From: [Clostridium] colinum
Lineage (GTDB): Bacteria; Bacillota; Clostridia; Lachnospirales; CAG-274
Reading direction: 5' to 3'
Length of the DNA stretch: 64,000 bases
Assembly: GCF_940677205.1 (NCBI RefSeq)
Contig: NZ_OW712331.1
Location: 558,001-622,000, forward strand
Part shown: positions 9,234 to 18,870 of the stretch, piece by piece
Position numbering within the stretch: position 1 is the stretch's first letter
Layout of the letters: the number at the start of each line of letters is the position of its first letter
Program-made: the position numbers and the translations under genes
Notes under the pieces: generated by a model
What the model was told of the DNA's origin: nothing
The model's database searches: none
The model's input: the letters and a program-made list of their open reading frames with translations, nothing else

Positions 9234-9324
9234 AAATTAAAATTTATAAACGGGTTTTTGGTTTAAATTTTAATTTTTATAAATTTTAGGAATACCTATT
9301 TTTGAATACACAAGTATTCAAAAA
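9234..9324. repeat. Nested inverted repeats and hairpin
   Basis: AAATTAAAATTT (9234-9245) can pair with 9265-9276, and the overlapping AAAATTTATAAA (9239-9250) with 9276-9287, so the two stems exclude each other. A separate perfect hairpin TTTTTGAATAC / GTATTCAAAAA (9299-9309 / 9314-9324) has an ACAA loop. Confidence 0.5.
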
Positions 9325-9540
9325 ATTGATTTATAACAGGTATATAATTAAGTTTAGATATAAAATGAAAGGTAATATATTTTATAAAATTTGTCAAAAA
9401 TTATAATATAAAATTTTATTAATAATAAATTTTTTATTAAATATATTAAGTATATATAATTTAAATTTATATTTTTAATATTGTATAAAATATAATATTA
9501 TTATATAATTATTATTGTAAGAAAAAGTTGTGAGGTATAT

Positions 9541-10404
9541 ATGTTACAAGGAAGAATAATAAAAGGCGTTGGTGGTTTATATTTTGTATCTACTAATAAA
9601 GGACTAATAGAATGTTCTGTTAGAGGTATATTTAGAAAAAATAAAATAATACCAACAGTTGGAGATTATGTAAAATTAGATTTATTAGAAGAAAATAAAG
9701 GTATTATAGAAGAAATATTAGAAAGAAAAAATATTCTTATTAGACCAAGAGTAGCCAATATAGACTGTGCTATTATTACATTTTCTATAATTAGCCCTAA
9801 CATTAATATAGATTTATTAGATAGATTTTTAATATTAGCAGAAAGCCAAAATATCGAAAATATAATAATATGTATTAATAAGGCAGATTTAGCTAAAAAA
9901 GAAGATATTAATATGATAAAACAATTATATGAAAGTTTGTATCCGTTAATATTTACTAGCACTATAAATAATGAAGGGATAAAAGAGTTAAAAGAGCTTA
10001 TTAATAAAAAAGTTACTGTTTTTGCAGGTCCTTCAGGTGTTGGAAAATCTAGTTTAATAAATTCTATTTTACCTAATGTAAGTTTAAAAACTGGAGATAT
10101 AAGTAAAAAAATAGAACGAGGTAAACATACAACAAGACAAGTAGAGCTTTTAGAGGCTTGGGAAGACACTTATATTGTAGATTCTCCAGGATTTACTTCA
10201 CTTACTATTGATTTTATAGAAGAAAATAAAATGCAATATTATTTTAAAGAATTTAGAGAATTTTTAGGTGAGTGTAAATTTTATAATTGTAAGCATATAC
10301 ATGAGCCAGAATGTGCTATAAAAGCTCAAATAGGTAAAAATATATCTGAACAAAGATATAATAGATACACAAAATTGTTAAATGAACTAACAGAAAGGAA
10401 GTAA
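9541..10404 (+). CDS. rsgA: Ribosome small-subunit-dependent GTPase RsgA (copy 1)
   Basis: This 287-residue, circularly permuted GTPase assists 30S subunit maturation. It has an N-terminal OB-fold (about 1-65), G4 motif NKAD near 114, then the P-loop GPSGVGKSS near 163 and G3 DSPGF near 214. That is the permuted G4-G1-G3 order typical of the family. The C-terminal zinc motif has C, C, H and C spaced as in CKFYNCKHIHEPEC (from about 245). It is followed by rpe after 6 bases and thiN, the same order as cpgA-rpe-thiN in Bacillus, although the usual upstream prpC-prkC pair is missing. A second rsgA lies at 62110. Confidence 0.95.
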   Translation: MLQGRIIKGVGGLYFVSTNKGLIECSVRGIFRKNKIIPTVGDYVKLDLLEENKGIIEEILERKNILIRPRVANIDCAIITFSIISPNINIDLLDRFLILAESQNIENIIICINKADLAKKEDINMIKQLYESLYPLIFTSTINNEGIKELKELINKKVTVFAGPSGVGKSSLINSILPNVSLKTGDISKKIERGKHTTRQVELLEAWEDTYIVDSPGFTSLTIDFIEENKMQYYFKEFREFLGECKFYNCKHIHEPECAIKAQIGKNISEQRYNRYTKLLNELTERK

Positions 10405-10410
10405 TAATTT

Positions 10411-11073
10411 ATGATTAAATTATCACCATCTATATTATCTGCAAACTTTGTAAGATTAGAAGATGAAATAAAAATATTAGAAAAAGAGGGAATAGAATAT
10501 ATACATATAGACATTATGGACGGAATGTTTGTACCTAATATATCTATTGGTATGCCTGTTGTAAAAAGTATTAGAAAAATTACAAATATGACATTAGATG
10601 TACATCTTATGATAGAAAAACCAGAACGATACATAGATGAATTTATATCTTTAGGGTGTGATATTATAAATTTTCATATTGAAGCAACAGATAAACATAT
10701 GGATATAATAAATAAAATAAAAAGTTTTAATAAAAAAGTTGGTATGACAATAAAACCTAACACTAAATTTGAAGAAATATTACCTTACTTACAATATATA
10801 GATTTAGTACTTGTTATGGGGGTAGAGCCTGGGTTTGGAGGACAAAAACTTATAGAAGATAGTATAGAAAAAATACGTGGTATAAGAAAGTATATAGATG
10901 AATATAAATTAAACTGTGAGTTAGAGATAGATGGTGGTATAAAATTAGACAATGTTAATAAAGCCTTAGAAGCAGGAGCAAATGTTATAGTTGTTGGGTC
11001 TGATATATTTGAAAAAGAGGACAAGACTTATGTAATAGGCCAATATAATGAAATATTTAAAAATTTTGGGTGA
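10411..11073 (+). CDS. rpe: Ribulose-phosphate 3-epimerase
   Basis: This 220-residue TIM-barrel enzyme interconverts ribulose-5-phosphate and xylulose-5-phosphate in the pentose phosphate pathway. Family signatures are visible: LSPSILSANF at the N-terminus, HIDIMDGMFVPNIS with the metal-binding His and catalytic Asp, the DVHLMIE strand, VMGVEPGFGGQ, and the second catalytic Asp in EIDGGI. Length is normal. It sits 6 bases after rsgA and 6 before thiN, so the three genes form one unit. Confidence 0.96.
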   Translation: MIKLSPSILSANFVRLEDEIKILEKEGIEYIHIDIMDGMFVPNISIGMPVVKSIRKITNMTLDVHLMIEKPERYIDEFISLGCDIINFHIEATDKHMDIINKIKSFNKKVGMTIKPNTKFEEILPYLQYIDLVLVMGVEPGFGGQKLIEDSIEKIRGIRKYIDEYKLNCELEIDGGIKLDNVNKALEAGANVIVVGSDIFEKEDKTYVIGQYNEIFKNFG

Positions 11074-11079
11074 TATTTA

Positions 11080-11709
11080 ATGAGAGCTTTAATTATAGCA
11101 AGTGGAGATATAAAAAACAGTATACAAGATATTTTAAAACCTAGTGATATTATCATATGTTGTGATGGTGGTAGTAAATATTTATTTGAAGAAGGAATTA
11201 TACCACATTATATAATAGGTGATTTAGATTCTTCTATACCTCAAATAATACAGTTTTTTGAAACAAAAAATGTAATATTTAAAAAGTTTGATACTAAAAA
11301 AGATGAAACAGATATGGAGCTTTGCATTGATTTTTCTATATCTTTAGGTATTGATGAAATTGTTATTTTAGGTGGTACAGGCACAAGACTAGACCATACA
11401 CTAACTAATATAAATTTATTAAAAAAAGCTGAAGATGCTAATATAAAAGCAACTATAATAGATAAAAATAATCAAATAAATATTACTAGCAGTACAGTTA
11501 ATATAAAAGGTAAAAAAGGAGATTTATTATCATTAATACCTCTTACCACAACGGTGGAAGGAATAAGCACAACTGGGTTAGAATATCCGTTAGATAATGC
11601 AACTATGTATATAGGTAAATCTTTAGGTGTAAGTAATGTTATGGAAGATGAAAATGTTAATATTTCAATAAAAAATGGTTATTTATTGATTATAAAATCT
11701 ATAGATTAA
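11080..11709 (+). CDS. thiN: Thiamine pyrophosphokinase
   Basis: This 209-residue enzyme transfers pyrophosphate from ATP to thiamine to form thiamine diphosphate. Signature segments are CDGGSKYLFE, the GDLDSS metal-binding motif, KKDETDMELC, and GGTGTRLDHTLTN, followed by a beta-rich C-terminal thiamine-binding domain. It is the last gene of the rsgA-rpe-thiN unit. No TPP riboswitch is seen in the tiny intergenic gaps, so expression presumably follows rsgA. Confidence 0.94.
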   Translation: MRALIIASGDIKNSIQDILKPSDIIICCDGGSKYLFEEGIIPHYIIGDLDSSIPQIIQFFETKNVIFKKFDTKKDETDMELCIDFSISLGIDEIVILGGTGTRLDHTLTNINLLKKAEDANIKATIIDKNNQINITSSTVNIKGKKGDLLSLIPLTTTVEGISTTGLEYPLDNATMYIGKSLGVSNVMEDENVNISIKNGYLLIIKSID

Positions 11710-11717
11710 AGTAAAAG

Positions 11718-11746
11718 TTGAATTAACTTGAAATTTATGTTAAAAT
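11718..11746 (+). promoter_or_regulatory. Predicted promoter of the ACT gene
   Basis: TTGAAT at 11718-11723 and TAAAAT at 11741-11746 are separated by 17 bp, about 37 bp upstream of the ATG at 11783. Confidence 0.5.
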
Positions 11747-11782
11747 AATTAATTAATCTTAAAAAATTTTGGAGGAATAAAA

Positions 11783-12052
11783 ATGAAAGGTATAGTTAGC
11801 GTTTTAGGGAAAGATAAGATAGGAATTATAGCAGAGGTGTGTAGCTTTTTAGCTAAAAATGAAATTAATATATTAGAAATATCTCAACATATAGTTGGAG
11901 GATATCTTAACATGACAATGATTATTGATATATCTAAAGTAGATGATAAATTTAGTCAAATTATAGAAGGTATAGAACAAGTTGGAAAAAATATTGGAAT
12001 GGAAATAAAATTACAAAGAGCCGATATATTTGATAGTATGCATAGAATTTAA
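11783..12052 (+). CDS. ACT domain protein (UPF0237 family)
   Basis: This 89-residue single ACT domain starts with the beta strand KGIVSVLGKDKIGIIAEVCSFLAKNEINILEISQ in family-typical form; the GKDKIGI loop is the usual ligand-binding turn. Proteins of this family are almost always encoded beside a UPF0210 gene, as here, 20 bp downstream. ACT domains bind amino acids or other small ligands. The ligand and the function of this pair are not established. The SD is GGAGG. Confidence 0.92.
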   Translation: MKGIVSVLGKDKIGIIAEVCSFLAKNEINILEISQHIVGGYLNMTMIIDISKVDDKFSQIIEGIEQVGKNIGMEIKLQRADIFDSMHRI

Positions 12053-12072
12053 TATAATTTGGAGGAATATTA

Positions 12073-13431
12073 ATGTTAACAAATTATGAAATACGAGAAA
12101 CTAATAAAATGATTGAAGAATCAAACCTAGATGTTAGAACAATAACAATGGGTATAAGTCTTTTAGATTGTATAGATTCGGACATAAATAAGTTAAAAGA
12201 TAAAATATATGATAAAATAACAAAAAATGCTCAAAATTTAGTATCTGTTGGGGAAGACATATCAAAAGAATATGGAATACCTATTGTTAATAAAAGAATA
12301 TCTGTTACACCAATAGGACTTATAGGAGCAGGGCATAAACAACAAGACTTTGTTGAAATAGCTAAAACTTTAGATAAAGCAGCTCAAAATATAGGAGTAA
12401 ACTTTATTGGAGGTTATTCGGCTTTAATAGAAAAAGGTAGCACAAATTCAGACATAAACCTTGTTAGAAGTATACCAGAAGCATTGGCTAATACAGAAAG
12501 AGTTTGTTCATCTGTTTGCGTTGGTTCATCCAGATATGGAATAAATATGAATGCCGTGAAAAAAATGGGAAAAATAATAAAAGAAATGGCTTATCTTACA
12601 AAAGACAATAGCTCCATGGCTTGTGCAAAGTTTGTTGTATTTTGTAATGCAGTTGGAGATAATCCATTTATGGCAGGTGCTTTTCACGGTGTTTCAGAAA
12701 GAGATGTAGTTATAAATGTAGGAGTTAGTGGCCCTGGAGTTGTAAAAAAAGCATTAGAAGAAGTAAAAGGTAAAGATTTTGAAATACTTTGTGAAACAGT
12801 TAAAAAGACTGCTTTTAAAATAACAAGGGCAGGACAATTAGTAGCAACAGAAGCATCTAAAAGGCTTAATGTACCTTTTGGTATAATAGATTTATCTCTT
12901 GCACCAACGCCAGCAGTAGGAGATAGTATAGCAGAAATATTTAATGAAATGGGGCTTGAATATGCAGGGGCTCATGGAACAACAGCAGCTTTAGCTATTT
13001 TAAATGATAATGTTAAAAAAGGAGGAGTTATGGCTTCATCTTATGTTGGCGGACTTAGCGGTGCGTTTATACCAGTTAGCGAAGACCATGGAATGATAGA
13101 AGCAGCTCAAAAAGGATTTTTAACATTAGATAAATTAGAGGCTATGACTTGTGTATGTTCAGTTGGATTAGATATGGTTGCTATCCCAGGAGATACAGAT
13201 GAACATACAATATCGGCAATAATAGCAGATGAAATGGCAATAGGTATGGTAAATAATAAAACAACTGCGGTAAGAATAATACCAGTTATAGGAAAAGACG
13301 TTGGAGAAATGGTATCTTTTGGAGGACTTTTAGGCCAAGCACCTATAATGCCTGTAAATAAGGCTAAATGTGAAGATTTTATTAAACGTGGAGGAAGAAT
13401 ACCTGCACCAATTCACAGTTTTAAAAATTAG
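12073..13431 (+). CDS. UPF0210 (PFL, DUF711) family protein
   Basis: This 452-residue protein is related to a family distantly resembling the pyruvate formate-lyase fold. Characteristic segments include [11 protein letters not shown] near the N-terminus, [40 protein letters not shown] and [15 protein letters not shown]. There is no PFL-type glycyl radical motif, so PFL activity should not be assumed. It follows the ACT gene by 20 bp with SD GGAGG and shares its transcript. Function is unknown; a role with the ACT protein in amino-acid sensing is only an inference from the constant pairing. Confidence 0.92.
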   Translation: MLTNYEIRETNKMIEESNLDVRTITMGISLLDCIDSDINKLKDKIYDKITKNAQNLVSVGEDISKEYGIPIVNKRISVTPIGLIGAGHKQQDFVEIAKTLDKAAQNIGVNFIGGYSALIEKGSTNSDINLVRSIPEALANTERVCSSVCVGSSRYGINMNAVKKMGKIIKEMAYLTKDNSSMACAKFVVFCNAVGDNPFMAGAFHGVSERDVVINVGVSGPGVVKKALEEVKGKDFEILCETVKKTAFKITRAGQLVATEASKRLNVPFGIIDLSLAPTPAVGDSIAEIFNEMGLEYAGAHGTTAALAILNDNVKKGGVMASSYVGGLSGAFIPVSEDHGMIEAAQKGFLTLDKLEAMTCVCSVGLDMVAIPGDTDEHTISAIIADEMAIGMVNNKTTAVRIIPVIGKDVGEMVSFGGLLGQAPIMPVNKAKCEDFIKRGGRIPAPIHSFKN

Positions 13432-13449
13432 TGTTATGGAGGAATATTT

Positions 13450-14895
13450 ATGACAAATATATCTAATTTGGAAAGTTATAAAGTATTTCAATTTTTTGAA
13501 GAAATAAGTAAAATACCTAGAGGTAGTTTTAATGAAAAAGCTATTAGTGAATATTTAGTAAATTTTGCTAAAGAAAGAAATTTAGAAGTAAGAGCAGATG
13601 AAGCATACAATGTTATTATAAAAAAGGCCGGAACAAAAGGATATGAAAATAGTAAAGTAGTTGCTATACAAGGTCATACAGATATGGTATGTGAAAAAAA
13701 TAAAGGTGTAGAACATGACTTTTTAAAAGACCCTATTAAAATAATATACGAAGGAGATTTTATAAAAGCAGATAGAACTACTTTAGGAGCAGACAATGGT
13801 ATAGCAGTTGCTATGGCTTTAGCTATATTAGATTCAGATGATATAGCACACCCACCAATAGAGGCTATTTTTACAGCTTGTGAAGAATCTGGTATGGAAG
13901 GAGTAAATGCTTTAGACACTAGCGACTTAAAATCTAGTATATTTTTAAATATAGACTCAGATGAAGAAGGTATTTTTACTGTTGGTTGCGCCGGAGGTGT
14001 CAAATGTGATATACAAATACCTGTAAGCTTTGAAGATAATGACAAACCATCTTATTGTATAGGTATTTATGGCTTGATGGGAGGACATTCAGGAATAGAT
14101 GTTAATAAAGGTAGAGCAAACTCTAACAAACTTTTAGCTAGAACACTAAATACTTTATATAAAGATGTATATTTTTCTTTAAATAGAATAGAGGGTGGAG
14201 CTAAAGACAATGCTATACCACGAGAAGCCGAAGCTATAATATCTTTTGATGATAAAGATTTTGATTTATTAAATCAAAAGTTGAAAGAAATAGAAAATAT
14301 TTATAAAAAAGAATATCAAAATACAGATTCTAATTTATATTTAAAAATAGAAAAGGTTGATAAACAAGAAAAATGTTTTTCTAAATCATCTTTTAATAAT
14401 GTTATAATGAGCATTATGATTTTACCAAATGGTCCACAAACAATGAGTACGGATATAGAAGGACTTACAGAAAGTTCTATAAATTTAGGTGTAGTAAAAA
14501 CTACGGATAAAACTGTTGAAATAACAGCGTCTATAAGAAGTGCTGTTGCATCTAAAAAAGAGAGTATAATGGAACAAATTGAAATTTTTCTAAATAGTAT
14601 TGATAGCAAAGTAGAATTTAGAGGAGACTATCCAGCTTGGGAATATAAAAAAGATTCTGTAATTAGAGAAAAATGTTTTGAAGTGTATAAAAAAATGTAC
14701 AATAAAGAACCAGAGTTGCAAATAATACATGCTGGTTTAGAGTGTGGTCTTTTTGCTAAAAAAATGCCTAATTTAGATTTAGTATCTTTTGGTCCTAATT
14801 TATATGACATACACACACCAGATGAGAAAGCTAGTATTTCATCTATTGATAGAACTTGGAAGTTTTTATTAAATCTTTTAAAAGAATTAAATTAG
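13450..14895 (+). CDS. pepD: Aminoacyl-histidine dipeptidase (peptidase M20C)
   Basis: This 481-residue cytosolic metallopeptidase cleaves Xaa-His and other dipeptides. Metal-ligand motifs are clear: QGHTDMV (His, Asp), LGADNGIAVAMALAIL (bridging Asp), EESGMEG (catalytic Glu and ligand Glu), NIDSDEEG, and HAGLECGLF near the C-terminus. The dimerisation domain contains GLMGGHSGIDVNKGRANSNK. Length matches the PepD family. It starts 18 bp after the UPF0210 gene with SD GGAGG and is followed 12 bp later by the AI-2E family gene, so this is probably a single four-gene transcript. Confidence 0.95.
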   Translation: MTNISNLESYKVFQFFEEISKIPRGSFNEKAISEYLVNFAKERNLEVRADEAYNVIIKKAGTKGYENSKVVAIQGHTDMVCEKNKGVEHDFLKDPIKIIYEGDFIKADRTTLGADNGIAVAMALAILDSDDIAHPPIEAIFTACEESGMEGVNALDTSDLKSSIFLNIDSDEEGIFTVGCAGGVKCDIQIPVSFEDNDKPSYCIGIYGLMGGHSGIDVNKGRANSNKLLARTLNTLYKDVYFSLNRIEGGAKDNAIPREAEAIISFDDKDFDLLNQKLKEIENIYKKEYQNTDSNLYLKIEKVDKQEKCFSKSSFNNVIMSIMILPNGPQTMSTDIEGLTESSINLGVVKTTDKTVEITASIRSAVASKKESIMEQIEIFLNSIDSKVEFRGDYPAWEYKKDSVIREKCFEVYKKMYNKEPELQIIHAGLECGLFAKKMPNLDLVSFGPNLYDIHTPDEKASISSIDRTWKFLLNLLKELN

Positions 14896-14907
14896 GAGAT
14901 ATTATAA

Positions 14908-16164
14908 ATGAAATTACCTTGGAATAAAAAATATTTAATAATCGCTTTTCACGTAGTAGTAACTTTAGTTATGATATATGCGTTAAAATATGGAATAGAC
15001 TTTTTAGCATATGTATTAAAAAACTTTGGTACTATAATTTATACAATACAAGGTGCTATAGGTTGGTTTTTATCAACAATTATAGTAGTAGTAATAGCTT
15101 TTATATTTGCATATTTATTAGACCCAGTTGTAGATTTTTTTCAAGAAAAATATGAAAAAATATATAATAAATATTTAAAAGATAAATTAGAAAATATAAA
15201 GAGAAAAAATAATAAGAAAAAACATAAAAAAGGTGAAAAAGGAAGGCTAGAAGGTACACTTTTAACTTATTTATCAATTGTTTTAGTATTAATAATTATT
15301 AGTATAGTATTAGTAAATAGTATTAGTAAAAGTGGAAATGGTAATTTTATAGATAATATTACAACATCTATAAAAACATCTATATCTAGTTTTCAAGAAG
15401 ATTTAATTAAATTTTATAATAAATTAGATGGTGAAATAATTAGTAATGAAGTTTTTGAAGAATATATATCACCACATATAAGTAAAATAGCTAAAAATTT
15501 TACATCTTTTATATATGACATAGGAAATAATCTTATATATATTACAAAAGCTATTGGAAATGGTATCATTAATGTTTTAATTAGTATAGTAATTTGTTTT
15601 TATTTCTTAAAAGATAAAAAAGTTATAAAAAGTAAACTTGAAAATGTATGTATAGCATTTTTACCTAAAAAATTTTATAGAGTTGTAAAAGATGGATTAG
15701 GAGATGTACACGCAGTATTTTCTGGATATATAAGAGGAATGCTATTAGATGCTTCTATTATGACTATACTTATAAGCATTGTTTTATCTGTTATTGGTTT
15801 AAAATTTTCAGTAATTATAGGTATAATATCTGGATTTTCTAATGTAATACCATATTTTGGAGCATTAGTAGGATTTTTATTAGCTATAAGTGTAGCATTT
15901 ATAAGTGGTGAACCTATGCAAGCATTGTATGCTACAATAGGTATGTTAACTTTACAACAAGTAGACACTATATTTATAGCACCAAAGGTTGTTGGAGAAA
16001 GTGTTGAGCTTAGTCCAGTTATAGTTATTATAGCATTATCAATTGCAGGTAATTTATTTGGATTATGGGGTATGGTTTTTGCAGTACCAGTATTTGCAAC
16101 AATAAAATTATTTGCATCTAGAATATACGAAAGACGTAAATTAAAAAAGAAATTGTGTGATTAA
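14908..16164 (+). CDS. AI-2E family transporter (TqsA/YdiK/PerM-like)
   Basis: This 418-residue polytopic membrane protein has about eight TMs: two near the N-terminus, a cytoplasmic basic stretch (about residues 82-112, many Lys), further TMs at about 118-140, a soluble loop, and a C-terminal bundle containing the conserved GYIRGMLLDA, IIGIISGFSNVIPYFG and DTIFIAPKVVGESVELSP motifs. Members export autoinducer-2 or act as Na+/H+ antiporters or general permeases, so the substrate here is not known. It is the last gene of the ACT-UPF0210-pepD unit. An all-AT hairpin at 16202-16229 may end the transcript, weakly supported. Confidence 0.88.
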   Translation: MKLPWNKKYLIIAFHVVVTLVMIYALKYGIDFLAYVLKNFGTIIYTIQGAIGWFLSTIIVVVIAFIFAYLLDPVVDFFQEKYEKIYNKYLKDKLENIKRKNNKKKHKKGEKGRLEGTLLTYLSIVLVLIIISIVLVNSISKSGNGNFIDNITTSIKTSISSFQEDLIKFYNKLDGEIISNEVFEEYISPHISKIAKNFTSFIYDIGNNLIYITKAIGNGIINVLISIVICFYFLKDKKVIKSKLENVCIAFLPKKFYRVVKDGLGDVHAVFSGYIRGMLLDASIMTILISIVLSVIGLKFSVIIGIISGFSNVIPYFGALVGFLLAISVAFISGEPMQALYATIGMLTLQQVDTIFIAPKVVGESVELSPVIVIIALSIAGNLFGLWGMVFAVPVFATIKLFASRIYERRKLKKKLCD

Positions 16165-16284
16165 TTATGTTTTAATTGTAAAATATAATGGGTATTAAAA
16201 AATAAATATATTAATAGTAATATATTTATAAATATTATATAAAAAAATAGTTGAAAAATGTTAAGAAATGTTGTATTATATTAT

Positions 16285-16314
16285 TTGAAAATAATTAAGT
16301 ATTCTAATTATATT
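16285..16314 (+). promoter_or_regulatory. Possible promoter of the chemoreceptor gene
   Basis: TTGAAA (16285-16290) and TATATT (16309-16314) are separated by 18 bp, 17 bp before the start at 16331. This reads as sigma-A-like; I saw no sigma-D-type GCCGATAA box. Confidence 0.35.
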
Positions 16315-16330
16315 TTATAAGGGGGATTTT

Positions 16331-18580
16331 ATGAATAAACTTAAAAATTTAAAATTGAAATTTAAATTCTTAATTGCATTTGGAATAATACTATTGTTAG
16401 TATTTATCCTTGGGTTAAATGGTGTTTCAAGCTTAAGTTATGCAAATAACACATATTATGATGCATTAAAATCTAACGATACTACTGTTAGAGAAGGCAT
16501 GATAATAACAGAGAATATAGCTAATATGCGTAGAGATTTAACTGCTATAGCATTTTCTAATTATATTACAGAAGAAAATAAAAAAAGTGTAGATGAATCA
16601 TATAAGAATGCAAAAGAAGCTGCAGAGTTATATTTAAAAGATGTTAAAATTATACAAGAAAAAGGAAAAAATAGAGAAGCAAATATAAAATTAGTTGAAG
16701 GTTTTTTAGTATCTCTAGAAAATTATTACTCATTATATAAAGATTTAGCATCTGCAATAGAAACTAAAAATGATACTAAAAGATTACAAACCGTTAATGA
16801 AATGGCAAAATTAAGTAAAGATTTTACTGCAATAGCGTATGACATATTAGAAGATTCATTTGATTTACTTTTGGGAGAGATGACAGCGGTAAGAAGTAGT
16901 GTTATAAAACGTAATATAATTTTAATAGTTTTATTTATAATTATAGTAATAGTAGGCACTATTTTTGGAACATATCTTTCTCGTCTGATAAGATTCCCTA
17001 TTGAAAGATTAAAAGAGGTTGCAGTACAAGTTTCTAAAGGTAACTTAGATGTTGATGCTAGATCAAACTCTACAGATGAAATAGGAGAATTATCTAATGC
17101 TATATCTAATATGGCAGAAACATTTAGAGGTATATTATTAGATATTAATGAATTATCTACTCAATTAGATAAAGGTAATATTAATTATAGAATAAATACA
17201 GAAAAATATGAAGGTGTATTTAAAGATGCAACAATAGCTGTAAATGAATCAACTAACAACTTAATTGAAGACAGTTTATATATAGTTAGTATGATAAAAG
17301 AATTTGGAGATGGTAACTTTGAGTCTAAAGTTAAAGATTTTCCAGGTGATAAAGCTATTATAAAAGAAGAAATTTCTGGTGTACAAAAGGCTTTAGAAAG
17401 TGTATCAAATGATATATATAACCTTATAAAAGCTGCTGGAGATGGTGATTTAGAATTTAGATTAGATACATCTAGATATGTTGGACAATGGAAAGAAATA
17501 ACATATGGCTTAAATCAACTTGTAGAAAATGTTGTTACACCTATACAAGAAGCTAAAGATGCACTTGGACAATTCTCTAAAGGTAATTTTACTCATAGAA
17601 TGACTAATGACTATAAAGGTGAATTTGAAAGCATTAAACAAAATGTAAATTATACAGCAGAAAGTGTTGGTTCTTATATATCAGAAATATCTTATATATT
17701 AAATGAAATGGCAGATAAAAACTTTGACCTTTCAATAGAAAGAGAATACTTAGGTGATTTTGGACAAATCAAAAATTCTGTAAACTTAATTATTAATAAT
17801 CTTAATAACCTTACAAAAGATATAATATCTTCTGCAGAACAAGTATCAGCTGGTGCTAAACAAATATCAGAATCTAGTATATCTCTTGCAGAAGGTGCTA
17901 CAAAACAAGCTGAGGCTGTAGAAGAACTTAACTCTACTGTAAAAGTAATATCTAATCAAGCTAGTGATAATGCTAAAAATTCTGAAAAAGCTAATAGACT
18001 TGCTTTACAAGCAAAAGAAAGTGCTAATGATGGTAGTCATCAAATGGATAGTATGCTTGTAGCTATGGAAGAAATAAATAATGCTTCTAATAGTATATCT
18101 AATATAATAAAAGTAATAGATGATATTGCATTCCAAACAAATATACTTGCTCTTAATGCGGCTGTTGAGGCGGCTCGTGCTGGGGAACACGGTAAAGGAT
18201 TTGCGGTAGTTGCAGAAGAAGTTAGAAACCTTGCTGCTAGAAGCCAACAAGCTGCAAGAGAAACAACAGAACTTATAGAAAGCTCTGTTGAAAAAGTGGC
18301 AGAAGGCTCTAAAATAGCTAATAATACTGCTCAATCTTTACTTAGTATTGTTAGTCAAATAGAAGAAATATCTGCATTAGTAGATGCATCTACTATAGCT
18401 TCTAAAGAACAAGAAAAATCTATCGAAGAAGTTACAACAGGTATATCACAAATAGCAACTGTTACTCAAACTAATACTGCTACAAGTGAAGAATCTGCTG
18501 CAGCAGCTCAAGAACTTGCTAGCCAAGCAGAAGTATTCTATTCATCTGTTTCAGATTTTAAATTAAAAAATAATATTTAA
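16331..18580 (+). CDS. Methyl-accepting chemotaxis protein with repeated HAMP-like domains
   Basis: This 749-residue chemoreceptor has TM1 (about 12-32), a four-helix-bundle sensor (about 33-190), TM2 (about 195-217), then several HAMP or HAMP-like modules recognisable by repeated KGN/DGN/DGD phrases ([46 protein letters not shown]), and a C-terminal signalling coiled coil with the tip motif [18 protein letters not shown]. No CheB/CheR pentapeptide tether is visible at the C-terminus. It is an orphan receptor: no other chemotaxis gene occurs in the window. It implies motility or another Che-type pathway elsewhere in the genome. The SD is GGGGGA. Confidence 0.93.
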   Translation: MNKLKNLKLKFKFLIAFGIILLLVFILGLNGVSSLSYANNTYYDALKSNDTTVREGMIITENIANMRRDLTAIAFSNYITEENKKSVDESYKNAKEAAELYLKDVKIIQEKGKNREANIKLVEGFLVSLENYYSLYKDLASAIETKNDTKRLQTVNEMAKLSKDFTAIAYDILEDSFDLLLGEMTAVRSSVIKRNIILIVLFIIIVIVGTIFGTYLSRLIRFPIERLKEVAVQVSKGNLDVDARSNSTDEIGELSNAISNMAETFRGILLDINELSTQLDKGNINYRINTEKYEGVFKDATIAVNESTNNLIEDSLYIVSMIKEFGDGNFESKVKDFPGDKAIIKEEISGVQKALESVSNDIYNLIKAAGDGDLEFRLDTSRYVGQWKEITYGLNQLVENVVTPIQEAKDALGQFSKGNFTHRMTNDYKGEFESIKQNVNYTAESVGSYISEISYILNEMADKNFDLSIEREYLGDFGQIKNSVNLIINNLNNLTKDIISSAEQVSAGAKQISESSISLAEGATKQAEAVEELNSTVKVISNQASDNAKNSEKANRLALQAKESANDGSHQMDSMLVAMEEINNASNSISNIIKVIDDIAFQTNILALNAAVEAARAGEHGKGFAVVAEEVRNLAARSQQAARETTELIESSVEKVAEGSKIANNTAQSLLSIVSQIEEISALVDASTIASKEQEKSIEEVTTGISQIATVTQTNTATSEESAAAAQELASQAEVFYSSVSDFKLKNNI

Positions 18581-18596
18581 TCTTATATTTAATAAA

Positions 18597-18638
18597 ATAA
18601 AGGTTGTACTTAAATAAATTTGTACAACCTTTATTTTT
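18597..18638 (+). terminator. Rho-independent terminator after the chemoreceptor gene
   Basis: Arms at 18597-18609 and 18622-18634 (ATAAAGGTTGTAC and its complement) make a 13-bp stem with a 12-nt loop, followed by a T-rich tract. Confidence 0.8.
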
Positions 18639-18801
18639 ATGTATCTTTAAAAGTTAAAAATTAGGGACATAAATATTAATAACAAAAGATTATTACAATT
18701 AAAAAATTAATAAAAGATATATTTATATAGGGTTTAAAATAAAAAATTTAGTTTAAAAATTTAGGAAATTAATTTAATTATAAAAGAATATAAATATAAA
18801 A

Positions 18802-18862
18802 AATCAAAGTTTATATATTTATTATTAACTATTAGAAGTTAATTACTATACAAACTTTGATT
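18802..18862 (-). terminator. Terminator of the minus-strand ABC-F unit
   Basis: On the minus strand AATCAAAGTTT (18862-18852) pairs with 18812-18802, enclosing a smaller ATTAACT/AGTTAAT hairpin, and is followed by a T-rich run. It lies just after the ABC-F stop at 18871. Confidence 0.6.
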
Positions 18863-18870
18863 AAAAATAA

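Larger units (their letters stand above)
9115..9540. other. Long AT-rich intergenic region before rsgA
   Basis: The first part carries the terminator at 9169-9201. From 9214 to 9330 there are several overlapping inverted repeats and one 11-bp hairpin. The remainder to 9540 is almost pure A/T with many TATAAT-like words, and I cannot single out one promoter. No ORF with an SD is visible. Confidence 0.6.

Noticed and set aside
9666-10169. 167-codon open frame antisense to rsgA copy 1
   Set aside because: It has no SD, no recognisable domain, and lies wholly opposite a well-supported gene; long antisense frames are expected in such biased sequence.
11074-11079. TPP riboswitch for thiN
   Set aside because: The gap between rpe and thiN is six bases, and no THI-box-like sequence appears before rsgA.
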